The notes: generated by a model from the letters alone, not told the origin. A stretch of DNA of 64,000 bases from Agarilytica sp033852165 (GCA_033852165.1 JAWSUZ010000038.1:62001-126000); one strand, 5' to 3'; shown: positions 1 through 9,272, counted from the first letter of the stretch. Made by a program: numbers and translations.

Positions 1-198
1 AACCCTGGTTCGCTTATCTTGTCTGCTGAGATGATGTTGCGTCACCTTGGTTGGGATGCTGCTGCTGATCTTATCGTTAAGGGCATCGAGTCTGCTATTG
101 GGGCTAAAACAGTAACCTATGATTTTGAGCGCTTGATGGACGGTGCTGAGTTGAAGTCGTGCTCTGGCTTTGGCGATGAAATCATCAAGCATATGTGA
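1..198 (+). CDS. icd: Isocitrate dehydrogenase (NADP), C-terminal end (partial)
   Basis: The first 65 codons read as the C-terminus of NADP-dependent isocitrate dehydrogenase, the TCA enzyme that oxidatively decarboxylates isocitrate to 2-oxoglutarate in the cytoplasm. The frame opens at base 1 with NPGSLILSAEMMLRHLGW and runs through EIIKHM to a TGA. The motif and the position next to a divergent cspD and clpS-clpA match icd in other gammaproteobacteria. The N-terminal part lies outside the window. A strong terminator follows after about 30 bases. Confidence 0.9.
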   Translation, partial: NPGSLILSAEMMLRHLGWDAAADLIVKGIESAIGAKTVTYDFERLMDGAELKSCSGFGDEIIKHM

Positions 199-225
199 TC
201 ATCTCTTTTTGATTGATTGAATGCG

Positions 226-252
226 AAAAGCCCGGCAATGCCGGGCTTTTTT
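226..252 (+). terminator. Rho-independent terminator after icd
   Basis: An 8-9 bp GC-rich stem (AGCCCGGC paired with GCCGGGCT, three-base loop) is followed by six T. It lies 28 bases after the icd stop, so it ends icd transcription. An A-tract precedes the stem, so it could also act on transcripts from the minus-strand cspD. Confidence 0.9.
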
Positions 253-311
253 ATGTTAATCAATAGCTTAGAGCTGAAAGTTAATGTTGTTTTATACGTT
301 TTAATTGTTGT

Positions 312-590
312 CTATACGGCTTCCTCAAGAGGGCTTTCTTTTGGCTCCTCTATTGTGTTCGGCGTTTCCATCTCACCTGATTCGGTGATGTGGGCTCGGA
401 TATGGCAGGCGTGAAGGCCTTTATCGCCTTTCTCAACATCGAAATCAACGACCTGTCCCGCTTTGAGTGTCCGGTAACCGTCCATCTCTATAGATGAATA
501 ATGCGCGAATAAATCGCTCTCGCCGTCTTCCGGTAAGATGAATCCAAAACCCTTTGCGTTGTTGAACCATTTAACTGTTCCACTTGGCAT
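312..590 (-). CDS. cspD: Cold-shock domain protein, CspD type
   Basis: A 92-residue single cold-shock (OB-fold) protein. The RNP1 motif KGFGFI is at about residues 13-18, and an RNP2-type region (DLFAHYSSI) follows. Residues 70-92 form an acidic tail rich in Glu and Pro that is absent from short CspA proteins. The position directly upstream of, and divergent from, clpS-clpA is the classical cspD location. E. coli CspD binds single-stranded DNA and inhibits replication in stationary phase; that role here is inference from family and synteny. The start is the ATG at 590. Confidence 0.9.
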   Translation of the reverse strand: MPSGTVKWFNNAKGFGFILPEDGESDLFAHYSSIEMDGYRTLKAGQVVDFDVEKGDKGLHACHIRAHITESGEMETPNTIEEPKESPLEEAV

Positions 591-1000
591 AACGTGCTCC
601 CCACTTATTTTAAATATCTACGAACCCATAAATGCCAAATGGGTGTAATATTGAGGTTAATTATTATTATCGACTACTTAACGAATGGTTGAGCGATTTT
701 CAAACAATTGAGAAGTGGTTGTCAAGTTTTTCGACGATATTTACGCGACTGATTGTTCTGAACGTTACTTAAAGTGGCGTCAGATTAATAAGTGTCCATA
801 CGCCAATCTGTATTTTACTGCGGCAACCGTTGAAACGGCGGCTGCTTTTTTGTTCGCAGGTGTGGGGATGTTGGCGTGGTCATGCTGCGCTTTGGTTGTG
901 GCTAAGCGTTAGGCGATTTGTATGTTTGATGGTAAACATTACGTCTTTTTGTTCGGAAAAATCACAAATATAGAACGTTTTAAGAGGGTTAGGGTAATCC
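591..1000. promoter_or_regulatory. Divergent intergenic region between cspD and clpS
   Basis: About 410 bases hold the divergent promoters for cspD (minus) and clpS (plus). A 65-codon GTG-started frame at 715-912 shows no recognisable domain and probably is not a gene. I could not assign a confident -35/-10 pair. The sequence just before clpS (AGGGTTAGGG) supplies a purine-rich ribosome-binding site. Confidence 0.4.
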
Positions 1001-1378
1001 ATGGGTAATTCTGAAAAACTTCAGCTAACATTAAGTAGAGAGAGCGATTCAGGGCCTCTGATTGATGATGGTGGGGTTGCGGTTCAGGAAGATAAACCGA
1101 AGTTAAAGCGACCTCCGATGTATCAGGTGGTACTTCTAAATGATGACTTTACTCCAATGGAGTTTGTCGTTGATGTACTGGAGCGGTTTTTCTCGATGGA
1201 TAGAGAAAAAGCAACGCAAGTTATGCTCGCAGTACATACGCAAGGGAAGGGCGTTTGTGGTGTTTTTTCACGCGATGTAGCTGAAACAAAAGCTGCGCAA
1301 GTGAATCAATACTCTAGGCAAAACGAGCATCCTCTCCTGTGTGAAATTGAAGTCTCAGACGAAGGTGATTCAGATTAA
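1001..1378 (+). CDS. clpS: ATP-dependent Clp protease adaptor ClpS
   Basis: A 125-residue adaptor that recognises N-terminal destabilising residues (Leu, Phe, Tyr, Trp) and hands the substrate to ClpA. After a flexible 37-residue extension the core starts at RPPMYQVVLLNDDFTPMEFV. N47/D48/D49 and H79 correspond to the N-degron pocket residues of E. coli ClpS. The length is near the family norm of about 106 residues plus a longer N-terminal tail. clpA follows 38 bases downstream on the same strand, so co-transcription is likely. Both N-degron-generating transferases (bpt and aat) are encoded within 4 kb. Confidence 0.96.
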   Translation: MGNSEKLQLTLSRESDSGPLIDDGGVAVQEDKPKLKRPPMYQVVLLNDDFTPMEFVVDVLERFFSMDREKATQVMLAVHTQGKGVCGVFSRDVAETKAAQVNQYSRQNEHPLLCEIEVSDEGDSD

Positions 1379-1416
1379 GGTCCGAGGAAATATTACAGAA
1401 TTTAGGCGAATTCGAC

Positions 1417-3681
1417 ATGTTGAGTAAAGAGCTAGAATCAACGTTAAATACAGCGTTCAAAAGCGCAAGAACAAAGCGACACGAGTTTATGACTGTGGAG
1501 CATTTGTTGTTGGCCTTAACCGAAAATGATTCGGCGGCAGGAGTGCTTCGGGCATGCGGTGCAGATTTGAGCTTGTTACAGCAAGATCTGTCCGAGTTTG
1601 TTGACTCGACTACCCCTCTAATTCCTGATGAAGATGAAGAGCGAGAAACGCAGCCCACTCTCGGGTTTCAGCGTGTTCTGCAGCGGGCTGTTTTTCATGT
1701 TCAGTCGTCCGGCAAGAATGAAGTCACGGGTGCGAATGTCTTGGTTGCTATCTTTAGTGAGCAAGAGAGTCAGGCGGTTTACTACCTGAAAAAACAAAGT
1801 GTCGCTCGTATTGATGTGGTCAATTACATTACCCACGGCATATCTAAGGTGTCGGGTCAGGGTGGAACGCAGAGCGATCAGAATGAGCAGCATGAAGATG
1901 AGGCTTTCGGAACGGGAGAGGGTGCTCAGACAAACCCACTCGATTCCTATGCGACTAATTTAAATGAGCAGGCCTTAATGGGGCGTATTGACCCCTTGAT
2001 TGGGCGTGACATGGAAGTTGAGCGCGTTGTCCAGGTTTTAGCGCGACGCCGTAAAAATAACCCCTTGCTGGTAGGTGAAAGCGGTGTTGGTAAAACGGCT
2101 ATAGCTGAAGGCTTAGCGAAGCGGATCGTTGATGGCGATGCGCCAGAAGTTTTGGAGGGTAGTACAGTCTATTCTCTCGACTTGGGTTCATTGCTTGCCG
2201 GAACGAAATATCGCGGAGACTTTGAGAAGCGTTTTAAGGGTTTGTTAGCGGAGTTAATGCGCCGTGATAAGGCTATTTTGTTTATCGATGAAATTCACAC
2301 CATTATTGGCGCCGGAGCAGCTTCGGGTGGCGTAATGGACGCATCTAATTTATTGAAGCCTTTACTCACGTCTGGTGAGCTGCGTTGTATTGGTTCAACA
2401 ACATTCCAAGAGTACCGTGGTATTTTTGATAAGGACCGCGCTCTTTCTCGACGCTTCCAAAAAATAGATGTTGATGAGCCGAATATTGAAGATACCTATA
2501 AAATTTTAAAAGGCTTGAAAACGCAGTTTGAAAAGCATCATAACCTTAAATATACGGATAAAGCTTTGCGTACTGCGAGTGAGTTGGCTGCTAAGTATAT
2601 TAGTGACCGCTTTATGCCGGATAAGGCGATTGACGTTATTGATGAAGCGGGCGCGTATCAGCAATTGCTGCCGGTGAGTAAGCGTAAAAAACAAATTGGT
2701 GTTCGTGATATTGAGGAGATTGTTGCCAAGATTGCGAGGGTGCCGGCTAAAACGGTTTCTTCGGATGATAAGGCGCAGTTGGCAAAGCTGGAAGAGGCGT
2801 TGAAAATGACGGTCTTTGGGCAAGAGACGGCCATCGATACGATATCGTCTGCTATTAAATTGTCGCGAGCAGGCTTAACGAATCACGACAAGCCAATCGG
2901 CTCATTTCTATTTTCTGGTCCCACTGGTGTAGGTAAAACCGAGTTGTGCCGCCAATTGGCACTCTCTATGGGTGTTGAGTTGGTGCGCTTTGATATGTCT
3001 GAATATATGGAGCGTCATACGGTTTCGCGTTTGATTGGTGCTCCTCCAGGTTATGTTGGGTTTGATCAGGGAGGTTTGCTTACCGAAGCCGTAACCAGGC
3101 AGCCTCATTGCGTGCTCTTATTGGATGAGGTTGAGAAGGCGCATCCAGATGTGTTCAATTTGCTTTTGCAGGTCATGGATCACGGAACATTAACCGATAA
3201 TAACGGCCGCTCTGCGGACTTTAGAAATGTTATTTTGATTATGACGACGAATGCGGGCGCTGAGTCGATGAGCAGAGCCTCAATCGGCTTTACGAAGCAG
3301 GATCATAGTACTGACGGCATGGAGGTTATCAAGAAAACGTTTACGCCAGAATTCCGTAACCGTCTGGATGGTATTGTTCAATTTGGCGCGTTGTCGTTGG
3401 ATGTAATTAAGACTGTTGTTGATAAGTTTCTTATGCAGCTTCAGACGCAGCTTGATGACAAGAAAATCACCATGGATATCACGGATGAAGCGAGAGAGTG
3501 GTTGGCGGTCAATGGTTATGATGAGGCGATGGGTGCTCGTCCCATGGAGCGAATTATTCAGGAGAAAATCAAGAAGCCTTTGGCTGAGCTGGTGCTGTTT
3601 GGAGCTCTCTCAGAGAAAGGTGGTACAGTAGTGATACGTATTAAGGGTGACAAGATAGAAATCGAACCAGAAGCGGCTTAG
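1417..3681 (+). CDS. clpA: ATP-dependent Clp protease ATP-binding subunit ClpA
   Basis: A 754-residue Hsp100 unfoldase of full length. Residues 1-140 are the Clp N-domain that docks ClpS. A low-complexity acidic linker follows at about 148-172. The D1 AAA+ module has Walker A GESGVGKT near residue 219 and Walker B FIDEIH. The D2 module has GPTGVGKT near residue 500, the pore loop GYVG and Walker B LLLDEVEKA. It unfolds substrates and feeds them into ClpP, which is not in this window. It follows clpS in the usual operon. The stop codon lies in the loop of a hairpin. Confidence 0.97.
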   Translation: MLSKELESTLNTAFKSARTKRHEFMTVEHLLLALTENDSAAGVLRACGADLSLLQQDLSEFVDSTTPLIPDEDEERETQPTLGFQRVLQRAVFHVQSSGKNEVTGANVLVAIFSEQESQAVYYLKKQSVARIDVVNYITHGISKVSGQGGTQSDQNEQHEDEAFGTGEGAQTNPLDSYATNLNEQALMGRIDPLIGRDMEVERVVQVLARRRKNNPLLVGESGVGKTAIAEGLAKRIVDGDAPEVLEGSTVYSLDLGSLLAGTKYRGDFEKRFKGLLAELMRRDKAILFIDEIHTIIGAGAASGGVMDASNLLKPLLTSGELRCIGSTTFQEYRGIFDKDRALSRRFQKIDVDEPNIEDTYKILKGLKTQFEKHHNLKYTDKALRTASELAAKYISDRFMPDKAIDVIDEAGAYQQLLPVSKRKKQIGVRDIEEIVAKIARVPAKTVSSDDKAQLAKLEEALKMTVFGQETAIDTISSAIKLSRAGLTNHDKPIGSFLFSGPTGVGKTELCRQLALSMGVELVRFDMSEYMERHTVSRLIGAPPGYVGFDQGGLLTEAVTRQPHCVLLLDEVEKAHPDVFNLLLQVMDHGTLTDNNGRSADFRNVILIMTTNAGAESMSRASIGFTKQDHSTDGMEVIKKTFTPEFRNRLDGIVQFGALSLDVIKTVVDKFLMQLQTQLDDKKITMDITDEAREWLAVNGYDEAMGARPMERIIQEKIKKPLAELVLFGALSEKGGTVVIRIKGDKIEIEPEAA

Positions 3682-3690
3682 GCCGCTTCT
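3669..3690. terminator. Hairpin between convergent clpA and infA
   Basis: A perfect 9 bp stem (AGAAGCGGC / GCCGCTTCT) encloses a TTAG loop that contains the clpA stop codon. It sits between two convergent genes and could end transcription in both directions. There is no long T-tract, so termination may be weak or factor-assisted. Confidence 0.55.
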
Positions 3691-3706
3691 CGTTGTTTAA
3701 ATTACC

Positions 3707-3925
3707 TTATCGAGCTCGGTAGGTGATTCTTCCTTTGCTGAGGTCGTAAGGCGTTAGCTCTACCTTTACTTTATCCCCAGTCAGAATACGAATGTAGTTT
3801 TTACGCATTTTTCCAGAGATATGAGCCGTGACAACGTGATCATTTTCTAGTTTTACGCGAAATGTGGTGTTAGGAAGAGTGTCGATGACTTCACCTTCCA
3901 TTTCAAAATTATCTTCTTTTGCCAT
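3707..3925 (-). CDS. infA: Translation initiation factor IF-1
   Basis: A 72-residue S1-like OB-fold protein (MAKEDNFEMEGEVIDTLPN at the N-terminus, then HISGKMRKNYIRILTGDKV). This is exactly the standard length of bacterial IF-1. It binds the 30S A-site and works with IF-2 and IF-3 in start-site selection. It is located away from the ribosomal protein operons, next to clpA and the aa-tRNA-protein transferase, as in Pseudomonas and relatives. It probably lies in a run with bpt, aat and trxB on the minus strand, though there is a 172-base gap to bpt. Confidence 0.97.
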   Translation of the reverse strand: MAKEDNFEMEGEVIDTLPNTTFRVKLENDHVVTAHISGKMRKNYIRILTGDKVKVELTPYDLSKGRITYRAR

Positions 3926-4097
3926 CCGGCAGTAACCTCGGTCTAAAGCGTGAGCTTGTTGGGTTTATGAGAGCAAGCGGGGTTTAGCCGAACTTGTTCA
4001 AAACTCTCTGAAATTTGAAAGGGCGCAATTCTGCCTGATTTAGCTGCGAAAGCCAAGAACCGCTGGTCGATCTGTGTGTTTATTTTGTATATAGCGG

Positions 4098-4817
4098 TTA
4101 CGGTTTGTAGTCCTTTACGGTAATCCACTGGTTGTCGATAAATACTTGGAAAGGTCGATAGTCCATCTTATAGCGCATTTTTTGACAAGCTTTTATCCAG
4201 TAGCCCAAATATACATATGGCAACCCCTCGGTTTTAGCTCGCTCAATTTGGTGAAGGACGTTAAATACACCAAGACTGCGTTTAGCCGAGCTGGGCTCAA
4301 AGTAGGCGTAAATGGCGGACAGGCCGTTTGAGAGTCGGTCAACGACGGAAACCGCAATGAGCCTGCCGTCCAGCCGATACTCCAGGAATTCGGTAACCCC
4401 CCATTCTTTGGTTAAAAAATCGCTATATTGCTCGCGAGATGGCGGGTACATGTCGCCGTCGGCATGTCTAAGGTTAATGTAGTTTTCGTAGAGCAAGTAA
4501 TGCTCGTCGGTATCGATACTGTCAATAACTTGAAAGTTAAGGTCTTTATTTTTCTTGAAACAGCGTTTTTGTGACCGGGTTGCGGTAAATTCATCAACAT
4601 TAACCCTGATGGGGATACAGGCTTGGCAGCCTTCACAGTGGGGGCGATAGATGTGAGATCCGCTACGACGAAACCCAAATTCAGAAAGTTCGCTATAGAG
4701 GCGGGCATCCATAGTGGCATTTGGGTCAGCGAATATCGTTTTTGCACGACGATTGGGCAGGTACCCGCAATCATGTTCGGGGGTAGCGTAAAAGTTAAGA
4801 TCAGATAAATCAGTCAA
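4098..4817 (-). CDS. bpt: Aspartate/glutamate leucyltransferase Bpt (ATE1/R-transferase family)
   Basis: A 239-residue tRNA-protein transferase that moves leucine from Leu-tRNA to proteins with N-terminal Asp or Glu, creating a ClpS-recognised N-degron. Family features are the Cys-rich HCEGCQACIPIRV segment near residues 60-72 and the C-terminal YLGYWIKACQKMRYKMDYRPF segment, which is shared with eukaryotic ATE1. The length is typical. aat lies 57 bases upstream on the same strand. Proteobacterial members are leucyl rather than arginyl transferases, so the older label 'ate' describes the fold and not the amino acid. Confidence 0.93.
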   Translation of the reverse strand: MTDLSDLNFYATPEHDCGYLPNRRAKTIFADPNATMDARLYSELSEFGFRRSGSHIYRPHCEGCQACIPIRVNVDEFTATRSQKRCFKKNKDLNFQVIDSIDTDEHYLLYENYINLRHADGDMYPPSREQYSDFLTKEWGVTEFLEYRLDGRLIAVSVVDRLSNGLSAIYAYFEPSSAKRSLGVFNVLHQIERAKTEGLPYVYLGYWIKACQKMRYKMDYRPFQVFIDNQWITVKDYKP

Positions 4818-4874
4818 AGTAGTGCGTCCGTTTTGTTCTCGTAATTCTGTGCCTATGGTTTGCGTGTTGGTTTT

Positions 4875-5597
4875 TCATTTGTACGGTTGGGCCCGTATCG
4901 GGTCGGGCCAATTTTTTGCCCACTGATTAACATCTTCTTGGTGGACCGCTTCGCGCAACGCGAGTTCAAAAGTATCGCGCGATATCTCAACGGCGCCAAA
5001 AGAAGCCAAATAATCCGTGTGAATTTGGCAGTCAATAAGTTGATATTCCCACTCTTTAAGTGTTTTGACCAGATGCATAAAGGCAACTTTTGAGGCGCCG
5101 GATTCAAGGCTAAACATCGACTCGCCAAAAAAGACCTTGCCCAGCGATACTCCGTAGAGGCCTCCAACGAGATTCCCATCTCTCCATGCTTCAATTGAGT
5201 GGGCATATCCGGCTGCATATAAGGCAGTATAGGCCTCTATAGTTTCGTCCATAATCCAAGTACCGTCTTGGTCTGGGCGGTTAATGCTGGAGCAGTGGGT
5301 TATCACTTGATGGAAGGCGGTGTCGACTCGGATAGTAAAGGGGTTTTGTCTTAGTAGTTTTTTATTGCTTCGCCCGAGATGGAGGTTTTCTGGGCGTAAA
5401 ATGGTACGAGGGGACGGTGACCACCATAAAATAGGCTGGTTTTCACTGTACCAAGGGAATATCCCCCTTCGATACGCTTCTAATAATCGCGGAACGCTAA
5501 GATCACCACCGACGGCCAGTAAGCCGTCAGGGTCATCTAGGGCGAGTGATGTCTCGGGGAAGTTGAGAGTTTCGTCAAGCCATGCAAGCTCGCCCAT
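4875..5597 (-). CDS. aat: Leucyl/phenylalanyl-tRNA--protein transferase Aat
   Basis: A 240-residue L/F-transferase that adds Leu or Phe to N-terminal Lys or Arg of proteins, making primary N-degrons for ClpS-ClpAP. Family signatures are visible: LLAVGGDLSVPRLLEAYRRGIFPWY near residues 25-50, WWSPSPR, and the C-terminal DCQIHTDYLASFGA segment. The start ATG at 5597 gives MGELAWLDE. It is followed by bpt after 57 bases and preceded by trxB after 29 bases, so trxB-aat-bpt is likely one transcript. Confidence 0.95.
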   Translation of the reverse strand: MGELAWLDETLNFPETSLALDDPDGLLAVGGDLSVPRLLEAYRRGIFPWYSENQPILWWSPSPRTILRPENLHLGRSNKKLLRQNPFTIRVDTAFHQVITHCSSINRPDQDGTWIMDETIEAYTALYAAGYAHSIEAWRDGNLVGGLYGVSLGKVFFGESMFSLESGASKVAFMHLVKTLKEWEYQLIDCQIHTDYLASFGAVEISRDTFELALREAVHQEDVNQWAKNWPDPIRAQPYK

Positions 5598-5626
5598 CTA
5601 TCGGCATCCTAAGTAGTACGCATTAA

Positions 5627-6571
5627 TTACTGGTCGAGGAACTTTTCAGCATCTAGAGCTGCCATACAACCAAAGCCAGCTGAGGTTACGGCTTGTCTAT
5701 AAACGTGGTCGGCTACGTCTCCGGCTGCAAAGACTCCAGGGACACTGGTACCTGTTGCTCCACCTTTAAGTCCACTGTTGATTATGATGTAGCCGTTTTT
5801 CATGTCGAGCTGGCCATTAAAAATATCGGTATTGGGTTTGTGCCCGATGGCAATGAATACTCCACTGACTTCGATGTCCTGAGTGGAGCCGTCAATGGAG
5901 GATTTTAAACGAGCCCCATTAACGCCAGTGTCGTCACCGAGCACTTCGTCTAGTGTGTTGTTCCATATAATCGTGATGTTGCCATTTTTCTCTTTTTCAA
6001 AAAGTCGATCTTGGAGGATTTTTTCTGAACGAAGGCTGTCCCGCCTATGCACGAGTACGACCTCTTTACAGATGTTAGATAGATAAATAGCTTCTTCTAC
6101 AGCGGTATTACCACCTCCAACAACGATAACCTTCTGGTCTCGATAGAAAAAACCGTCGCAGGTTGCGCAAGCGCTTACGCCTTTACCCATAAATGCTTCT
6201 TCACTGGGTAGGCCGATATATTGAGCAGATGCGCCAGTTGCGATGATTAGAGCGTCGCAAGTATACGTTTCGTTGCCAGTAAGGGTATACGGGGTTTTGG
6301 ATAAATCGACTTCGTTTATGTGGTCAAAAAGAACCTTCGTTTCAAAGCGCTCAGCATGTTGCTGCATCTGAACCATAAGATCAGGACCTTGAAGCTCAGC
6401 AATGCCGCCTGGCCAATTTTCCACCTCTGTTGTGGTTGTAAGCTGACCACCTTGCTGCATGCCGGTTATCACTACAGGGTTAAGGTTGGCCCTTGCTGCG
6501 TATATTGCAGCGGTGTAACCCGCTGGTCCCGACCCTAAAATGATCAGTTGGTGATGTATGGCGTCGCTCAT
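5627..6571 (-). CDS. trxB: Thioredoxin-disulfide reductase
   Basis: A 314-residue low-molecular-weight flavoprotein that reduces thioredoxin with NADPH. It shows the FAD Rossmann motif GSGPAGYTAAIYAARA at about residues 12-27, the redox-active CATCD near residues 136-140, the NADPH motif GGGNTAVEEAIYL and the C-terminal FAD-binding GVFAAGDVAD. Length and motif spacing match the E. coli enzyme. It is the first gene of the minus-strand run with aat and bpt, and it is divergent from ftsK. This trxB-ftsK-lolA arrangement is conserved among gammaproteobacteria. Confidence 0.97.
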   Translation of the reverse strand: MSDAIHHQLIILGSGPAGYTAAIYAARANLNPVVITGMQQGGQLTTTTEVENWPGGIAELQGPDLMVQMQQHAERFETKVLFDHINEVDLSKTPYTLTGNETYTCDALIIATGASAQYIGLPSEEAFMGKGVSACATCDGFFYRDQKVIVVGGGNTAVEEAIYLSNICKEVVLVHRRDSLRSEKILQDRLFEKEKNGNITIIWNNTLDEVLGDDTGVNGARLKSSIDGSTQDIEVSGVFIAIGHKPNTDIFNGQLDMKNGYIIINSGLKGGATGTSVPGVFAAGDVADHVYRQAVTSAGFGCMAALDAEKFLDQ

Positions 6572-6941
6572 GTTGGTTGGCTGTCCTGTTGGAGTTAAAT
6601 ATTGTGGTTCTATGTTTGTGGTGTTTTGAAATTGAGTGAATGATATGTGATTCGATTAATTTACGCTATCCAAAAGCTGCTATCCACTCGATAGCTACTG
6701 GCTAAGATACGAGTTCTCGACCGGATAGCTTTGTAAATTTACACTATCGAGACAGCTTATTAGTTTTTAGTTTGTTGGCTGGGTTAAACTACTCGGTTTT
6801 ACGGGTAGTCAGTGTGCATATGGCGCTAGGCTTACTCTATTAAAATTGCGTACTTATTGGTAAATCGCGAACTTATTAGAGCGTTGTTGTAATTTTATAA
6901 AACTTACGAAAATTAGTGAAAGTAATAGCAAAAGGTTAGGA
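6572..6941. promoter_or_regulatory. Divergent intergenic region trxB/ftsK with imperfect repeats
   Basis: About 370 bases hold the trxB (minus) and ftsK (plus) promoters. Two related blocks, at 6658-6682 and 6736-6760, both begin AATTTAC(G/A)CTATC and continue with a similar AGCTG/CAGCT segment. Two further copies of GATAGCT lie between them. I cannot assign a regulator. The ftsK start is preceded by AAAAGGTTAGGA, a good ribosome-binding site. Confidence 0.4.
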
Positions 6942-9272
6942 ATGTCTAAAAAGGCGGCGAAAGAATCCGAAGTTGATCAAAATGCGGGCACCATTGGCAG
7001 TAAGATCCTGAAAGAGGGGATTCTTATTGGCTTGGTGGCTTTGAGTGCATATTTGATTTTGGCTCTGTTTTCTTACAGCTCGAATGATCCTGGGTGGTCT
7101 AACACAGGAACGGGTGGTGAAATTGAAAATGCAGCGGGTCCAGCCGGTGCATGGTTATCAGATGTGTTTTTCTCCTTTTTTGGACAATTGGCCTTTCTAT
7201 TTCCTTTGATGCTTGTATTTCAAGTTTGGCAGCAGATACGTAATCGTACTCGTGACAGTTTTGATCCCTTGATGATAGGGCTTAAAAGCATCGGGTTCAT
7301 ATTGGTTATGGTTTCGGCCACAGGAATTGCCGTTATGCAATATGGTGATACGAGCTCGTCTTTGCCGTTTTCAAATGGTGGTACTTTAGGGCTTTTAACC
7401 GCCACAGCAATAGACAGTTCATTCGGGTACATGGGGGGAAGCTTCTTATTGTTGGCCCTGTTTTTATTCGGATTAACCGTTTTTATCGAAATATCGTGGT
7501 TTGCGGTAATGGATTCGATTGGCGCGAATGTTATCTGGTTAGTCCAATATCTTAAGCAGCGGTTCATTGTTTGGCGTGCGCAATGGCAAGAGAAAAGGCA
7601 AATTAAACAAGTCGTGCAAGAGCGGAGAGAAGCCGTGAAGATCGAGATAAAACGCCAAGAATCGAGAATTCCTCCGACTATTGAACCGGTGAAACAAAAA
7701 CCAAAAATCAGCACGCGCGTGCAGAAAGAACAGCAGCAAACTTTGGAGTTTGATGACGCTCCTGTAGGTGATCTTCCTGCTATTAACTTGTTAGATCCAG
7801 CTGACGAGCAGAGTGATAAAGGATATTCCGCTGATGCTTTAGAAGCGATGTCTCGCGTACTTGAGTTGAAACTAAAAGACTTTGGCGTCATTGCTGAAGT
7901 CGTGGCTGTATTGCCTGGGCCAGTAGTAACCCGCTTTGAAATCCAGCCAGCAGCAGGTGTTAAGGTCAGTAAGATAACCAATTTGGCTAAAGATTTGGCC
8001 CGCTCGATGGCGGTGATTAGCGTTCGCGTAGTAGAAGTTATTCAAGGAAAGTCGGTAGTGGGTATTGAAATCCCTAATGAATATCGCGAAATGGTTCGAT
8101 TGAGTGAAGTTATTGCATCGGAGGTATATGAAAACAACAAATCTCCACTCGCATTAGCGCTGGGTCATGACATATCCGGCCAGCCGGTCGTTGCTGATTT
8201 GGCGAAGATGCCTCATTTGTTGGTAGCAGGAACAACTGGGTCCGGTAAGTCAGTGGGCGTGAACTCCATGTTAGTGAGTATGCTTTATAAGGCGTCCCCC
8301 GATGAGCTTCGTTTGATTCTGGTTGATCCCAAGATGTTGGAATTGTCGGTTTACGACGGAATCCCTCATCTTTTAACGCCGGTGATTACCGATATGAAAG
8401 ACGCCGCGACCGCTCTTCGTTGGTGTGTTGGTGAAATGGAGCGTCGATACAAATTAATGGCGGCACTGGGTGTTCGTAATTTGGCGGGCTTCAATAAAAA
8501 AGTGAAAGAGGCTGCGAAAGCGGGTGAGCCCATATCCGATCCGATATGGGTTCCCGAAGATGATGGCGTGATCGAAATGCTAAATCAAGAAGCGCCACAC
8601 CTGGAAACCATGCCGTGTATTGTCATCGTGATCGATGAATTTGCGGACATGATGATGATTGTCGGTAAAAAAGTAGAACAATTGATCGCGCGTATTGCCC
8701 AAAAAGCGCGTGCTGCTGGCATTCATTTGATTCTTGCTACACAGAGACCGTCGGTTGATGTTATTACGGGGCTCATTAAAGCGAATGTCCCCACAAGAAT
8801 TGCTTTTCAAGTATCGTCCAAGATCGATTCACGAACGATTCTCGACCAAGGCGGCGCGGAACAATTGTTGGGGCATGGCGATATGCTCTATTTACCACCA
8901 GGCTCTGGAGTAACAACTCGTGTGCATGGTGCTTTCGTCGACGATCACGAGGTTCATAAGGTCGTCGCAGATTGGAAAAAACGGGGTAAGCCAGAGTATA
9001 TCGACGCTATTTTTAGCGAGAGTGTTGACTCCATTCCTGTGCCTGGTTTTGACGACGAGGATAGCGATAAAGATGACGAATCGGATCCCTTGTACGATGA
9101 GGCTGTTGCTTTTGTTCTTGAAACGCGAAAGGCCAGTATTTCTTCTGTTCAACGCAAGTTGCGGGTGGGATATAACCGAGCGGCACGATTGATCGAGCAA
9201 ATGGAGCGGTCAGGTGTTGTGTCCGAGATGGGGAATAATGGCGCTCGAGATATACTTGTACCGGCTCACTAG
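6942..9272 (+). CDS. ftsK: DNA translocase FtsK
   Basis: A 776-residue septal DNA pump that moves chromosome termini and activates XerCD at dif. The N-terminus has four membrane segments (about residues 28-47, 75-95, 109-131 and 165-190). A short linker rich in Lys, Gln and Glu follows. The RecA-like motor has Walker A GTTGSGKS at about 430-437 and Walker B IVIVIDEFADMM. The C-terminal winged-helix gamma domain (last ~65 residues, with SSVQRKLRVGYNRAARLIE) reads KOPS. The linker is much shorter than in E. coli FtsK (1329 residues), like Pseudomonas FtsK. lolA follows after 77 bases. Confidence 0.96.
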   Translation: MSKKAAKESEVDQNAGTIGSKILKEGILIGLVALSAYLILALFSYSSNDPGWSNTGTGGEIENAAGPAGAWLSDVFFSFFGQLAFLFPLMLVFQVWQQIRNRTRDSFDPLMIGLKSIGFILVMVSATGIAVMQYGDTSSSLPFSNGGTLGLLTATAIDSSFGYMGGSFLLLALFLFGLTVFIEISWFAVMDSIGANVIWLVQYLKQRFIVWRAQWQEKRQIKQVVQERREAVKIEIKRQESRIPPTIEPVKQKPKISTRVQKEQQQTLEFDDAPVGDLPAINLLDPADEQSDKGYSADALEAMSRVLELKLKDFGVIAEVVAVLPGPVVTRFEIQPAAGVKVSKITNLAKDLARSMAVISVRVVEVIQGKSVVGIEIPNEYREMVRLSEVIASEVYENNKSPLALALGHDISGQPVVADLAKMPHLLVAGTTGSGKSVGVNSMLVSMLYKASPDELRLILVDPKMLELSVYDGIPHLLTPVITDMKDAATALRWCVGEMERRYKLMAALGVRNLAGFNKKVKEAAKAGEPISDPIWVPEDDGVIEMLNQEAPHLETMPCIVIVIDEFADMMMIVGKKVEQLIARIAQKARAAGIHLILATQRPSVDVITGLIKANVPTRIAFQVSSKIDSRTILDQGGAEQLLGHGDMLYLPPGSGVTTRVHGAFVDDHEVHKVVADWKKRGKPEYIDAIFSESVDSIPVPGFDDEDSDKDDESDPLYDEAVAFVLETRKASISSVQRKLRVGYNRAARLIEQMERSGVVSEMGNNGARDILVPAH

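Noticed and set aside
715..912. 65-codon frame between cspD and clpS
   Set aside because: GTG start, no ribosome-binding site, no recognisable domain, and it lies in a divergent promoter region.
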